Below are positions 15,072-24,691 of a stretch of 64,000 bases of DNA, one piece after another; the stretch's first letter is position 1; each line of letters opens with the position of its first letter. The notes beneath the pieces were generated by a model, which saw nothing but the letters and a program-made list of their open reading frames with translations, searched no databases and had not been told where the DNA came from. The DNA comes from Pseudomonas graminis (GTDB lineage: Bacteria; Pseudomonadota; Gammaproteobacteria; Pseudomonadales; Pseudomonadaceae), in NCBI RefSeq assembly GCF_004364335.1, contig NZ_SOCR01000003.1, positions 248,001 through 312,000 of the forward strand. Reading direction: 5' to 3'. A program made the position numbers and the translations under genes.

Positions 15072-16331
15072 ATGGCAAACGTGCAAAGCGGCAAAATGAT
15101 CGTCGGATTGGATATCGGCACCTCCAAGGTGGTGGCGCTGGTAGGCGAAGTCGCGGCTGATGGCACGCTGGAAATCGTCGGTATCGGCACTCATCCGTCC
15201 CGCGGCCTGAAGAAGGGCGTTGTGGTGAATATCGAATCCACCGTGCAATCGATCCAGCGCGCCGTAGAAGAAGCGCAGCTGATGGCCGGTTGCCGGATTC
15301 ACTCGGCGTTCGTCGGTGTTGCGGGCAACCACATCCGCAGCCTGAACTCCCACGGCATCGTGGCAATTCGCGACCGAGAAGTCAGCTCGGCCGACCTTGA
15401 ACGCGTGCTCGACGCTGCCCAGGCCGTGGCGATCCCGGCTGACCAGCGCGTGCTGCACACGCTGCCACAGGACTACGTCATCGATAACCAGGAAGGCGTT
15501 CGCGAGCCACTGGGCATGTCGGGCGTGCGTCTTGAAGCCAAGGTTCACGTGGTGACCTGCGCGGTGAATGCTGCACAGAACATCGAAAAATGCGTGCGCC
15601 GCTGTGGCCTCGAAGTCGACGACATCATCCTCGAGCAACTGGCCTCGGCGTACTCGGTGCTGACCGACGACGAGAAAGAACTGGGCGTGTGCCTGGTAGA
15701 CATCGGCGGCGGTACCACCGACATCGCGATCTTCACCGAAGGCGCGATCCGTCACACCGCGGTCATCCCGATTGCCGGCGACCAGGTGACCAACGACATC
15801 GCCATGGCGCTGCGTACACCGACCCAGTACGCCGAAGAAATCAAGATCCGCTACGCCTGCGCCCTGGCCAAACTGGCCGGCGCCGGCGAAACCATCAAAG
15901 TGCCAAGCGTCGGCGATCGTCCGCCTCGTGAGCTGTCCCGTCAGGCCCTCGCCGAAGTGGTCGAGCCGCGCTATGACGAGCTGTTCACCCTGATTCAGGC
16001 CGAGCTGCGTCGCAGCGGCTACGAAGACTTGATCCCGGCCGGCATCGTGCTGACCGGTGGCACCTCGAAAATGGAAGGCGCGGTCGAACTGGCCGAAGAG
16101 ATCTTCCACATGCCGGTCCGCCTCGGCGTGCCGCACAGCGTCAAAGGGCTCGCGGACGTCGTTCGCAACCCGATCTACTCAACCGGCGTCGGCCTGTTGC
16201 TGTACGGACTGCAAAAGCAGTCTGACGGCATCTCGCTGTCCGGCCTTTCCGGCTCCGGTAGCAGTTATAGCGATGAACCGAAAGCTCCAGTGTTAGAGCG
16301 TCTCAAGCGCTGGGTTCAGGGAAATTTCTAA
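15072..16331 (+). CDS. ftsA: FtsA, actin-like membrane tether of the Z ring
   Basis: Actin-fold ATPase that anchors FtsZ to the membrane and recruits late divisome proteins. In 419 aa: phosphate-1 loop IVGLDIGTSKVVALVG at the N-terminus, phosphate-2 block VDIGGGTTDIAIF, and TGGTSKMEGAVELAEE near the end. The last 15 residues (VLERLKRWVQGNF tail) form the conserved amphipathic membrane-targeting helix. The spacing to ftsZ, 63 bp, is larger than elsewhere in the cluster. Confidence 0.97.
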   Translation: MANVQSGKMIVGLDIGTSKVVALVGEVAADGTLEIVGIGTHPSRGLKKGVVVNIESTVQSIQRAVEEAQLMAGCRIHSAFVGVAGNHIRSLNSHGIVAIRDREVSSADLERVLDAAQAVAIPADQRVLHTLPQDYVIDNQEGVREPLGMSGVRLEAKVHVVTCAVNAAQNIEKCVRRCGLEVDDIILEQLASAYSVLTDDEKELGVCLVDIGGGTTDIAIFTEGAIRHTAVIPIAGDQVTNDIAMALRTPTQYAEEIKIRYACALAKLAGAGETIKVPSVGDRPPRELSRQALAEVVEPRYDELFTLIQAELRRSGYEDLIPAGIVLTGGTSKMEGAVELAEEIFHMPVRLGVPHSVKGLADVVRNPIYSTGVGLLLYGLQKQSDGISLSGLSGSGSSYSDEPKAPVLERLKRWVQGNF

Positions 16332-16394
16332 GATTCAAAAAGTGGTAGGCAGGCAACAGGCGACATAAAACTAGAGAACTGAAGGAGAGGGAAC

Positions 16395-17585
16395 ATGTTC
16401 GAGCTCGTAGACAACATCCCACAAAGCCCGGTAATTAAAGTTATCGGCGTTGGTGGTGGCGGCGGCAACGCAGTCAATCACATGGTCAAAAGCAACATCG
16501 AAGGCGTCGAGTTCATCTGCGCCAACACCGATGCTCAGGCCCTGAAAAACATTGGTGCACGTACCATTCTGCAATTGGGTACCGGCGTGACCAAAGGCCT
16601 GGGCGCAGGTGCGAACCCTGAAGTCGGCCGTCAGGCTGCACTGGAAGACCGCGAGCGTATCGCTGAAGTGCTGCAAGGCACCAACATGGTCTTCATCACC
16701 ACCGGCATGGGCGGCGGTACCGGTACCGGTGCTGCACCGATCATTGCCGAAGTGGCCAAGGAAATGGGCATTCTGACCGTTGCGGTCGTGACGCGTCCGT
16801 TCCCGTTCGAAGGCCGCAAGCGCATGCAGATCGCCGATGAAGGCATCCGCGCGCTGTCCGAAAGCGTCGACTCGTTGATCACCATTCCCAACGAGAAGCT
16901 GCTGACCATCCTCGGTAAAGACGCCAGCCTGCTGTCGGCTTTCGCCAAGGCTGACGATGTACTGGCCGGTGCCGTTCGCGGTATCTCCGACATCATCAAG
17001 CGTCCGGGCATGATCAACGTCGACTTCGCTGACGTACGCACCGTGATGTCCGAAATGGGCATGGCGATGATGGGCACTGGCTGCGCCAGCGGTCCGAACC
17101 GTGCGCGTGAAGCCACCGAAGCGGCCATCCGCAACCCATTGCTCGAAGACGTGAACCTGCAAGGTGCTCGCGGCATTCTGGTCAACATTACCGCCGGTCC
17201 TGACCTGTCTCTGGGTGAGTACTCCGACGTGGGTAGCATCATCGAAGCGTTCGCCTCCGAGCACGCCATGGTCAAGGTCGGTACCGTTATCGATCCGGAC
17301 ATGCGCGACGAGCTGCACGTGACGGTGGTTGCCACCGGCCTGGGTGCAAAAATCGAGAAGCCTGTGAAGGTCATCGACAACACCCTGCAGACCGCTCAAG
17401 CCGCACCTGCGCAGCAACACGCCGCACGCCAGGAGCTGCCTTCGGTCAACTACCGCGATCTGGATCGTCCAACCGTGATGCGCAATCAGGCACACGCGGG
17501 CGCAACCGCCGCAGCGAAGATGAATCCGCAAGACGATCTGGATTACCTGGACATTCCAGCGTTCCTGCGTCGTCAGGCTGACTAA
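16395..17585 (+). CDS. ftsZ: FtsZ, tubulin-like GTPase forming the Z ring
   Basis: Polymerising GTPase that positions septal synthesis. In 396 aa the tubulin signature GGGTGTGAAP lies at residues 106-115, with the NTDAQAL loop near 44. The extreme C-terminal peptide (DYLDIPAFLRRQAD) is intact; it binds FtsA and ZipA. AAGGAG at 16382 gives a strong ribosome site. It is the last dcw gene; lpxC follows after 112 bp. Confidence 0.98.
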   Translation: MFELVDNIPQSPVIKVIGVGGGGGNAVNHMVKSNIEGVEFICANTDAQALKNIGARTILQLGTGVTKGLGAGANPEVGRQAALEDRERIAEVLQGTNMVFITTGMGGGTGTGAAPIIAEVAKEMGILTVAVVTRPFPFEGRKRMQIADEGIRALSESVDSLITIPNEKLLTILGKDASLLSAFAKADDVLAGAVRGISDIIKRPGMINVDFADVRTVMSEMGMAMMGTGCASGPNRAREATEAAIRNPLLEDVNLQGARGILVNITAGPDLSLGEYSDVGSIIEAFASEHAMVKVGTVIDPDMRDELHVTVVATGLGAKIEKPVKVIDNTLQTAQAAPAQQHAARQELPSVNYRDLDRPTVMRNQAHAGATAAAKMNPQDDLDYLDIPAFLRRQAD

Positions 17586-17697
17586 TGGGTTCTATCAGGG
17601 GTATAAGGGTGATTGGTGTTCAGCAAAGGCGGGGTCTGCTATCATCGCCAGCCTTTGTTGATACTAATTCGCGATACGCGCTGAAGCGGCCAATGCC

Positions 17698-18609
17698 ATG
17701 ATTAAACAACGCACCCTGAAAAATATTATCCGTGCCACAGGTATCGGCCTGCACTCGGGGGAGAAGGTTTACCTGACCCTCAAACCAGCACCTGTGAACG
17801 CTGGCATTGTGTTTTTCCGTACCGACCTTGAGCCGGTGGTCCAGATCAACGCCCACGCGTTGAATGTGGGTGACACCACGCTCTCCACGACGCTGTTCAA
17901 TGGCGACGTGAAGGTCGATACGGTCGAGCATTTGCTGTCGGCCATGGCCGGCCTTGGCATCGATAACGCCTACGTTGAACTTTCTGCCTCCGAAGTTCCA
18001 ATCATGGACGGCAGCGCAGGTCCCTTCGTATTCCTGATTCAATCGGCTGGCCTGGAAGAACAGGACGCACCGAAGAAATTCATCCGCATACTTAAAGAAG
18101 TGTGCGTAGAAGAAGACGGCAAGTCCGCCAAGTTCTTACCGTTTGAAGGTTTCAAGGTAGGGTTCGAGATCGATTTCGATCACCCTTATCTGAAGAACCG
18201 TACACAGACGGCTTGTGTGGATTTTTCCAGCACTTCGTTCGTTAAAGAAGTGAGCCGTGCGCGGACATTCGGTTTCATGAAAGACATCGAGTATCTGCGT
18301 AAGCACAACCTGGCTCTGGGCGGCAGCGTTGAAAACGCGATCGTCGTGGACAAGGACGGCGTGCTGAACGAGGACGGTCTTCGTTATGAAGACGAGTTCG
18401 TGAAGCACAAGATTCTGGATGCCATCGGTGACCTGTATCTGTTGGGCAACAGTCTGATCGGCGAGTATCAGGGCTTCAAGTCGGGACACGGTCTGAACAA
18501 TCGTTTGCTTCGTGCGTTGATCGCTCAGGAAGACGCTTGGGAAGTTGTGACCTTCGAAGATGCCAGCACCGCACCGATCTCTTACATGCGCCCCGTTGCG
18601 GCGGTGTAA
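17698..18609 (+). CDS. lpxC: LpxC, UDP-3-O-acyl-GlcNAc deacetylase
   Basis: Zn-dependent enzyme for the committed step of lipid A synthesis. The 303-aa protein has the zinc/catalytic segments [12 protein letters not shown] (near residue 78) and [11 protein letters not shown] (near 236), plus [11 protein letters not shown]. The ribosome site is weak (GCGG), so expression may depend on its own promoter in the 112-bp ftsZ-lpxC gap, where a TATCAT -10-like box lies at 17640-17645 without a convincing -35. A strong terminator follows the stop. Confidence 0.97.
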   Translation: MIKQRTLKNIIRATGIGLHSGEKVYLTLKPAPVNAGIVFFRTDLEPVVQINAHALNVGDTTLSTTLFNGDVKVDTVEHLLSAMAGLGIDNAYVELSASEVPIMDGSAGPFVFLIQSAGLEEQDAPKKFIRILKEVCVEEDGKSAKFLPFEGFKVGFEIDFDHPYLKNRTQTACVDFSSTSFVKEVSRARTFGFMKDIEYLRKHNLALGGSVENAIVVDKDGVLNEDGLRYEDEFVKHKILDAIGDLYLLGNSLIGEYQGFKSGHGLNNRLLRALIAQEDAWEVVTFEDASTAPISYMRPVAAV

Positions 18610-18641
18610 ACAGTCTCTTCTTCCTAGTTTTTGATGTTTTC

Positions 18642-18667
18642 AGGCCACCTTCGGGTGGCCTTTTTTA
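18642..18667 (+). terminator. Rho-independent terminator after lpxC
   Basis: Perfect GGCCACC/GGTGGCC stem (18643-18649 with 18654-18660) closed by a TTCG tetraloop and followed by six T residues. It ends the dcw-lpxC transcription unit and separates it from the large repeat that starts about 60 bp further on. Confidence 0.92.
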
Positions 18668-18726
18668 TGGATGATTGAATTAGATAGCGTACAGATCCAT
18701 TTTTTGTGTTTGCTGGAATTATGGTT

Positions 18727-19020
18727 CCGCCCTTACGGCGGGTCACTTTTGGCAAAAGCGCCCCAAAGTAACCAAAAACGCTTTGCTCCTGGTTTGGCCC
18801 TTCCTTCGTCAGGGTTCCTTCACTCCGGTCTCGCTCCGTGGGCCCGCGCCGAACGGACATCCATGTCCTGACGGCGCTCTCGCCGCATCCATGCGGCTCA
18901 GCCCACTCCGCGAAACCTGCGTTCAGCCTGCATCCAAGTCGCGTTCTGCGGTGTTTGGGCCTTCTGTGTAAGAAGATCAAGATCAAAGCAGATCAAAGGC
19001 AGAAGCAGATCAAAAGCTTC
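18727..19020 (+). repeat. Large structured intergenic repeat, copy A
   Basis: About 290 bp shared with copies at 38409 and 61787. Visible helices: CCGCC/GGCGG (18727-31 with 18737-41); an arm at 18741-18752 pairing with 18762-18773; AAAGCG (18755-60) with CGCTTT (18779-84); GGACAT/ATGTCC (18855-60 with 18863-68); GCCGCAT/ATGCGGC (18882-88 with 18891-97). The best conserved block is about 18813-18945. The tail (18973-19016) holds four GATCAA motifs. Short open frames on both strands recur in every copy but have no ribosome site. It lies between convergent lpxC and dciA. Confidence 0.85.
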
Positions 19021-19101
19021 CCGGCTGAAGCCGGTCCTACTAAGGCATACGGTGTTGACTGACTGCACGCGTTGTTAGTAGGACCGGCTTTAGCCGGGAA
19101 G
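19017..19101. repeat. REP doublet (inverted pair) abutting repeat copy A
   Basis: CTTCCCGGCTGAAGCCGG with TCCTAC at 19017-19042 is answered by the inverted sequence GTAGGACCGGCTTTAGCCGG at 19078-19097. The two arms frame a 35-bp spacer. This is a different REP subfamily from the GTAGGAGCCGGC doublets elsewhere in the window. One arm of the same subfamily also closes copy C at about 62063-62090. Confidence 0.75.
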
Positions 19102-19132
19102 AGGCCAGTGCGAGCGCCGCCATTTTCTGAGC

Positions 19133-19600
19133 TTATGATTGCCCAGCCTCTTTCGGCGCCGCATGCGCCGCCAGCCGCTCCAGCGCAGCACGCAGTTTCG
19201 GGTCGGTGATGCCTTCTGCCGTCGCGGTGATGGTCTCCGCCGCCGCAACCGAAAGATCCCGCGTATGCCCGGCCGCGATTCGATGGGTCCTTGCGGGCTG
19301 TACCTTCAGTTGCAAGCGGGTGAGGTTGGCGAATTCCTTGAACGCGACCAGTTGCCGTTGCAGACGCTTCTGTTGATAGCGCAGTCGAGTGGCCCAGTGG
19401 CCGTCGGTGACGATGAGCAGCAGGGTGCCTTCTCGCCAGGACGCGACGTGGCAGTGCTCGCGGGCGGCGGGTTGCAGCTGGCTTTCCAGCAGACGCTGCA
19501 AGTGCGCGAGGCGCTGAGCGTGGTTGAAGATGGCTTTGAGCGGCCGGGCTTCGCGCAGGAGAACAGCCGGTGCGCGAGCCGGTAGGGGACGAAATGCCAT
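19133..19600 (-). CDS. dciA: DciA (DUF721) replicative helicase loader
   Basis: A 155-aa basic protein of the DUF721/DciA family, which loads the DnaB helicase in bacteria lacking DnaC. The N-terminal part carries the family's helical core (REARPLKAIFNHAQRLAHLQ) followed by the WREGTLLLIVTDGHWATRLRY strand region. A low-complexity C-terminal tail follows. I chose the ATG at 19600 (MAFRPLPARAP); a longer frame reaches 19708 but adds residues unlike the family. Its minus orientation between lpxC and secA matches other pseudomonads. Confidence 0.88.
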   Translation of the reverse strand: MAFRPLPARAPAVLLREARPLKAIFNHAQRLAHLQRLLESQLQPAAREHCHVASWREGTLLLIVTDGHWATRLRYQQKRLQRQLVAFKEFANLTRLQLKVQPARTHRIAAGHTRDLSVAAAETITATAEGITDPKLRAALERLAAHAAPKEAGQS

Positions 19601-19733
19601 GATGGGGTGCCTAGTGTTGCCAGGGTGTGATCTTAGCAGAATCGGTTGAAGCACCTTCAGGTCAGGCCGTTTCAGGTGCAAATGCACGGCGCAATGATGA
19701 AAAAACATTAATAAAACTTCTCACCCCCATGGG

Positions 19734-19761
19734 TTGAAGTCACGGGAAATGACCCTATTGT
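19734..19761 (+). promoter_or_regulatory. Candidate sigma-70 promoter for secA
   Basis: TTGAAG (19734-19739) and TATTGT (19756-19761) are 16 bp apart in the 320-bp divergent gap between dciA (ends 19600) and secA (19921). This would give a leader of about 150 nt. I see no SecM-like open frame in the gap; the rest of it shows no other clear feature. Confidence 0.4.
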
Positions 19762-19920
19762 ACTTCTGCCCCGTAACATTGCTGTGCCAGCATCGTGGAA
19801 TAACGCCACTTTCCTCACCACCATTTCCGGGTAGAATGCTCGTTCGCATGCGGCCATGAGGGCTGCTCGGGCGACTCACGGGGCCGCCCTCCATCCCTAT
19901 GTGTGGAAGATCCTTTCGAT

Positions 19921-22671
19921 ATGTTTGCACCTTTGTTAAAAAAACTTTTCGGAAGCAAGAACGAGCGCGAAGTGAAGCGCATGCTCAAGACGGTCCAGGT
20001 CGTCAACAGCTTCGAAGAGCAAATGCTCGCCCTCTCGGACGAACAGCTGCGCGCCAAGACCGACGAGTTGAAGGCCCGCATAGCCAAAGGTGAGACCCTC
20101 GACCAGCTCTTGCCCGAAGCCTTCGCGGTTTGCCGCGAGGCGGGTAAACGCGTGATGGGCATGCGTCACTTCGACGTACAGCTGATCGGCGGCATGACAC
20201 TGCACGAAGGCATGATCGCCGAGATGCGTACCGGTGAGGGTAAAACCCTCGTCGCGACCCTCGCGGTCTACCTCAACGCACTGTCCGGCAAAGGCGTGCA
20301 CGTGGTCACGGTGAACGACTACCTGGCCCGTCGTGACGCCAACTGGATGCGCCCGCTGTATGAATTCCTCGGTCTGACCGTAGGCGTGGTCACGCCTTTC
20401 CAGCCGCCGGAAGAGAAGCGCGCCGCTTACGCTTCCGACATCACCTACGGCACCAACAACGAATTCGGTTTCGACTACCTGCGCGACAACATGGCGTTCA
20501 GCCTGGAAGACAAATTCCAGCGTGAACTGAATTTCGCCGTGATCGACGAAGTGGACTCGATCCTCATCGACGAAGCCCGTACGCCGCTGATCATCTCCGG
20601 TCAGGCCGAAGACAGCTCCAAGCTCTACACCGAAATCAACAAGCTGATCCCCAAGCTCGAGCAGCACATCGAGGAAGTGGAAGGCGTGGTCACCAAACAG
20701 GGTCACTTCTCCATCGACGAGAAGTCCCGTCAGGTCGAGCTGAACGAGTCCGGTCACCAGTTCATCGAAGAAATGCTCACCGAAGTCGGCTTGCTGGCGG
20801 AAGGCGAGAGCCTGTATTCCGCGCATAACCTCGGTCTGCTGACCCACGTTTATGCCGGTCTGCGTGCGCACAAGCTGTTCCATCGCAACGTCGAGTACAT
20901 CGTTCAGGACGGCCAGATCCTGCTGGTCGACGAACACACCGGCCGTACCATGCCGGGTCGTCGTCTGTCCGAAGGCCTGCACCAGGCCATCGAAGCGAAG
21001 GAAGGCCTGAACATTCAGGCCGAGAGCCAGACCCTGGCCTCGACCACCTTCCAGAACTACTTCCGTCTGTACAACAAGCTGTCCGGCATGACCGGTACGG
21101 CGGACACCGAAGCGTTCGAATTCCACCAGATCTACGCCCTGGCCGTCATGGTCATTCCGCCGAACAAGCCGTTGGCGCGCAAAGACTTCAACGACCTCGT
21201 GTACCTGACCGCCGAAGAAAAGTATGCGGCGATCATCACCGACATCAAGGCCTGTCTGGCCGAGCAACGTCCGGTGCTGGTGGGTACGGCGACGATTGAA
21301 ACCTCGGAGCACATGTCCCGCCTGCTGGTGCAGGAAGGCATCGAGCACAAGGTTCTGAACGCCAAGTTCCACGAGAAAGAAGCTGAAATCATTGCCCAGG
21401 CAGGTCGTCCGGGTGCGCTGACCATCGCCACCAACATGGCCGGTCGCGGTACCGACATTCTCCTGGGCGGTAACTGGGAAGTTGAAGTAGCCAGCCTGGA
21501 AGACCCGACCCCTGAGCAGATCGCGCAGATCAAGGCTGACTGGCAGAAGCGCCATCAGCAAGTGATCGAAGCGGGCGGTTTGCACGTTATCGCTTCCGAG
21601 CGTCACGAATCCCGCCGTATCGACAACCAGCTGCGGGGTCGTGCCGGTCGTCAGGGTGACACCGGTTCGAGCCGTTTCTATCTGTCGCTGGAAGACAGCC
21701 TGATGCGCATCTTCGCCTCTGACCGGGTGAAGAACTTCATGAAGGCGCTGGGCATGCAGTCCGGCGAAGCGATCGAGCACCGCATGGTGACCAACGCGAT
21801 CGAAAAAGCGCAGCGCAAGGTCGAAGGTCGCAACTTCGATATCCGCAAGCAATTGCTCGAGTTCGACGACGTCTCCAACGAACAGCGCAAAGTGATCTAC
21901 CACATGCGTAACAGCCTGCTGGCTGCGACCAACATTGGTGACACCATTGCCGAGTTCCGCGAAGAAGTCCTCGACGCCACCATTTCCGCGCACATCCCGC
22001 CGCAGTCGTTGCCTGAGCAATGGAACGTCGCGGGCCTGGAAGCCGCGCTGAACAGCGATTTCGGTGTGAAGCTGCCGATTCAGCAGTGGCTCGACGAAGA
22101 CGATCACCTGAACGAAGACACCCTGCGTCCGAAGTTGATGGAAGCCATTCTGGCGGCCTACAACGAGAAGGAAGACCAGGCCAGTGCCGAAGCGTTGCGC
22201 ACCTTCGAGAAACAGATTCTGCTGCGCGTGCTGGACGATCTGTGGAAAGACCACCTGTCGACCATGGATCACCTGCGTCATGGTATTCACCTGCGCGGTT
22301 ACGCTCAGAAGAACCCGAAGCAGGAATACAAGCGCGAGTCGTTTGCCCTGTTCCAGGAGCTGCTCGATTCGATCAAGCGCGACGCCATTCGTGTGCTGTC
22401 CCACGTTCAGGTTCGCCGCGAAGATCCGGCCGAGGAAGAGGCGCGTCTGCGTCGGGAAGCCGAGGAGCTGGCGCAGCGCATGCAGTTCCAGCACGCCGAA
22501 GCGCCGGGTCTGGATCAGCCGGACCTGCTCGCTGAAGAGGGCGAAGACGTAGCGGTTGCCGCAGCCGCCGCACTGTCGCCGGTTCGCAACGACCAGAAGC
22601 TGGGTCGCAACGAATTGTGCTGGTGTGGTTCGGGCAAGAAATTCAAGCACTGTCACGGTCAGATCAACTGA
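19921..22671 (+). CDS. secA: SecA, preprotein translocase ATPase
   Basis: Motor of Sec-dependent export. ATG 19921 ([12 protein letters not shown]) gives 916 aa, the normal length; an in-frame extension of six codons is not needed. Walker A RTGEGKT lies at residues 103-109 and the DEAD-type box [18 protein letters not shown] around residue 207. [13 protein letters not shown] marks the second nucleotide fold. The C-terminus ends with the SEC-C zinc motif [14 protein letters not shown], which binds SecB and phospholipid. Ribosome site GGAAGA at 19905-19910. Confidence 0.98.
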   Translation: MFAPLLKKLFGSKNEREVKRMLKTVQVVNSFEEQMLALSDEQLRAKTDELKARIAKGETLDQLLPEAFAVCREAGKRVMGMRHFDVQLIGGMTLHEGMIAEMRTGEGKTLVATLAVYLNALSGKGVHVVTVNDYLARRDANWMRPLYEFLGLTVGVVTPFQPPEEKRAAYASDITYGTNNEFGFDYLRDNMAFSLEDKFQRELNFAVIDEVDSILIDEARTPLIISGQAEDSSKLYTEINKLIPKLEQHIEEVEGVVTKQGHFSIDEKSRQVELNESGHQFIEEMLTEVGLLAEGESLYSAHNLGLLTHVYAGLRAHKLFHRNVEYIVQDGQILLVDEHTGRTMPGRRLSEGLHQAIEAKEGLNIQAESQTLASTTFQNYFRLYNKLSGMTGTADTEAFEFHQIYALAVMVIPPNKPLARKDFNDLVYLTAEEKYAAIITDIKACLAEQRPVLVGTATIETSEHMSRLLVQEGIEHKVLNAKFHEKEAEIIAQAGRPGALTIATNMAGRGTDILLGGNWEVEVASLEDPTPEQIAQIKADWQKRHQQVIEAGGLHVIASERHESRRIDNQLRGRAGRQGDTGSSRFYLSLEDSLMRIFASDRVKNFMKALGMQSGEAIEHRMVTNAIEKAQRKVEGRNFDIRKQLLEFDDVSNEQRKVIYHMRNSLLAATNIGDTIAEFREEVLDATISAHIPPQSLPEQWNVAGLEAALNSDFGVKLPIQQWLDEDDHLNEDTLRPKLMEAILAAYNEKEDQASAEALRTFEKQILLRVLDDLWKDHLSTMDHLRHGIHLRGYAQKNPKQEYKRESFALFQELLDSIKRDAIRVLSHVQVRREDPAEEEARLRREAEELAQRMQFQHAEAPGLDQPDLLAEEGEDVAVAAAAALSPVRNDQKLGRNELCWCGSGKKFKHCHGQIN

Positions 22672-22710
22672 GTCGTGAACCGCGACGGGCTGTAGCTGAA
22701 CTGTAAAATC

Positions 22711-22745
22711 ACGCCGCGACCGGCTCAGCCGTCGCGGCGTTTTTC
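22711..22745 (+). terminator. Rho-independent terminator after secA
   Basis: A perfect 10-bp stem, ACGCCGCGAC (22711-22720) with GTCGCGGCGT (22731-22740), a 10-nt loop, and five T residues. It starts 40 bp after the secA stop. Confidence 0.92.
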
Positions 22746-22806
22746 AATCAATCGAGCCGTGTCGGCGGTGCCGCATGGCGTGACTGTCTTTCAAGGAGCG
22801 CACTTC

Positions 22807-24024
22807 ATGGCTGTTGGTCTTGGTCCTTTGCCGACGCTGCACCCGGTTCCCGGTTTTGAACTTGGCATCGCTTCCGCCGGCATCAAGCGCCCGGGGCGCA
22901 AAGATGTTGTAGTCATGCGTTGCGCCGAAGGCTCCAGTGTCGCAGGCGTGTTCACCCTGAACGCCTTTTGCGCGGCGCCGGTGATTCTCGCCAAGCAGCG
23001 CGTGCGAGGCACTGTGCGTTATTTGCTGACCAACACCGGCAACGCCAATGCCGGTACCGGGGAACTGGGCCTGGCTGCCGCCGAGCGCACCTGCGCGAAG
23101 CTGGCCGAGATCACCGGGGTGGATGCCAGAGCGGTGCTGCCGTTTTCCACCGGCGTGATCGGCGAGCCATTGCCTGTCGAGAAGATCGAAGGCGCGCTGC
23201 AGGCGGCGCTGGATGATTTGTCCGTCGACAACTGGGCCGCGGCGGCCACCGGCATCATGACCACCGACACGTTGCCGAAGGGCGCGAGCCGCCAGTTCGT
23301 GCTCGACGGCGTGACCGTCACCGTAACCGGCATCAGTAAAGGTGCGGGCATGATTCGTCCGAACATGGCGACCATGCTGGGCTACATCGCTACAGACGCG
23401 AATGTTGCACCCAGCGTGCTGCAGGACCTGATTCGCGACGGCGCCAACAAGTCGTTCAACCGCATCACCATCGATGGCGACACGTCGACCAACGACTGCT
23501 GCATGCTGATCGCCACCGGCCAGGCCGACCTGCCCGCTGTCACCGAAGCCAAGGGCCCGCTGTTTGAAGCGCTGAAAAAAGCCGTCTTGGAGGTCTGCAT
23601 GGACGTCGCTCAGGCCATCGTGCGTGACGGCGAGGGCGCGACCAAGTTCGTGACCGTCGAAGTCAACGGCGGCGGCAATCATCAGGAATGCCTGGACGTG
23701 GGTTACACCGTGGCGCATTCGCCGTTGATCAAAACCGCGCTGTTCGCCTCCGACCCGAACTGGGGCCGGATTCTGGCGGCCGTGGGTCGCGCGGGCGTGC
23801 CGAACCTCGACGTCAGCAAGATCGACGTGTTTCTGGGTGACGTGTGCATCGCCAGCAAAGGCGCTCGCGCCAGCACCTACACTGAAGAGCAAGGCTCGCT
23901 GGTGATGGCGCAGGAAGAAATCACCATCCGCATCGAGCTGGGCCGTGGCGATTGCAGCGAGACCATCTGGACCACCGACCTGTCGCACGAATACGTGAAG
24001 ATCAACGCGGAATACCGCACCTGA
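22807..24024 (+). CDS. argJ: ArgJ, bifunctional ornithine acetyltransferase / N-acetylglutamate synthase
   Basis: Recycles the acetyl group in arginine synthesis. ATG 22807, preceded by AAGGAG at 22793-22798, gives 405 aa; a longer frame starts at 22759 but lacks a ribosome site. The self-cleavage motif PNMATML is present; its Thr189 becomes the N-terminal nucleophile of the beta chain. Other family blocks are [20 protein letters not shown] and [13 protein letters not shown]. Confidence 0.96.
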   Translation: MAVGLGPLPTLHPVPGFELGIASAGIKRPGRKDVVVMRCAEGSSVAGVFTLNAFCAAPVILAKQRVRGTVRYLLTNTGNANAGTGELGLAAAERTCAKLAEITGVDARAVLPFSTGVIGEPLPVEKIEGALQAALDDLSVDNWAAAATGIMTTDTLPKGASRQFVLDGVTVTVTGISKGAGMIRPNMATMLGYIATDANVAPSVLQDLIRDGANKSFNRITIDGDTSTNDCCMLIATGQADLPAVTEAKGPLFEALKKAVLEVCMDVAQAIVRDGEGATKFVTVEVNGGGNHQECLDVGYTVAHSPLIKTALFASDPNWGRILAAVGRAGVPNLDVSKIDVFLGDVCIASKGARASTYTEEQGSLVMAQEEITIRIELGRGDCSETIWTTDLSHEYVKINAEYRT

Positions 24025-24062
24025 GTCATGAGCGAGTCCACCGGTTTCAACGGAGCCAAGAC

Positions 24063-24689
24063 ATGAGCCTGCACCTGATCATCGGCGACAAACGTTATTC
24101 CTCCTGGTCGTTGCGTCCGTGGCTGGCGCTTGCGCTGACCGGCGAGGCGTTCACCGATCAGGTGATTCGCCTGAATCAGGCCGACACCACGCGCCTGATT
24201 CTGGAGCATTCGCCGACCGGTAAAGTCCCTGCGCTGAAGTGCGAGCACGGCACCATCGTTGATTCTCTGGCGATCTGTGAGTATCTGGCGGAGCGCTTCC
24301 CCGATGCAGGTCTGTGGCCGGCGGATGTCGCCGCCCGCGCTCAGGCTCGGTCGGCGTGCGCGCAGATGCACAGCGGCTTTGTCGGACTGCGCTCGCGCTT
24401 GCCCATGGATTTACGTCAGAACGAGGCGCTGGAAGTCATTGCGGTCGAAGCTCAGGCAGACATCGACCGTATGGTTGCGCTGTGGCGTGAATGCCGCGCG
24501 GTGTCGGGTGTGAACGAGGGTTTCCTGTTCGGCACGCCGGGCATCGTCGATGCGTTCTTCGCACCGGTCGCCGTGCGTTTTCGTACCTATCGCGTGCAAC
24601 TGCCAGCGGACGCGGCAGCCTACGTCGAAACGATTTATCAGTGGCCTGAGTTCAAGCGCTGGCAGCAGGCGGGTCTGGAGGAAAGTTGA
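24063..24689 (+). CDS. Glutathione S-transferase family protein
   Basis: A 208-aa cytosolic GST-like protein. The thioredoxin-like N-terminal half carries KRYSSWSLRPWLALALTG, the expected Ser-containing glutathione site, and SPTGKVPALKCEHGTIVDSLAIC (cis-Pro and Asp-Ser glutathione contacts); the C-terminal half is helical. Start ATG 24063 with GGAGCC upstream. It lies 38 bp after argJ and overlaps the following Nudix open frame only if that used its upstream TTG. Substrate unknown. Confidence 0.85.
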   Translation: MSLHLIIGDKRYSSWSLRPWLALALTGEAFTDQVIRLNQADTTRLILEHSPTGKVPALKCEHGTIVDSLAICEYLAERFPDAGLWPADVAARAQARSACAQMHSGFVGLRSRLPMDLRQNEALEVIAVEAQADIDRMVALWRECRAVSGVNEGFLFGTPGIVDAFFAPVAVRFRTYRVQLPADAAAYVETIYQWPEFKRWQQAGLEES

Positions 24690-24691
24690 AC

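Noticed and set aside
18838..19062. Recurring short open frames in the large repeats (MGPRRT... forward; GCRLNAGFAQWAEPHGCGES reverse)
   Set aside because: They appear in all three copies on both strands with shifting ends and no ribosome site. Base changes follow hairpin pairing rather than codon positions, so these are products of the repeat, not proteins.
19709..19920. secM-like or peptidase gene between dciA and secA
   Set aside because: No frame with a start, ribosome site and plausible protein fits in this gap.
19936..22656. 906-aa open frame on the strand opposite secA
   Set aside because: It mirrors secA over its full length, has no ribosome site or recognisable domain, and is expected in GC-rich DNA with strong third-position bias. 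The same applies to 2438-3925, 4078-5325, 11695-13161 and 14610-16136.
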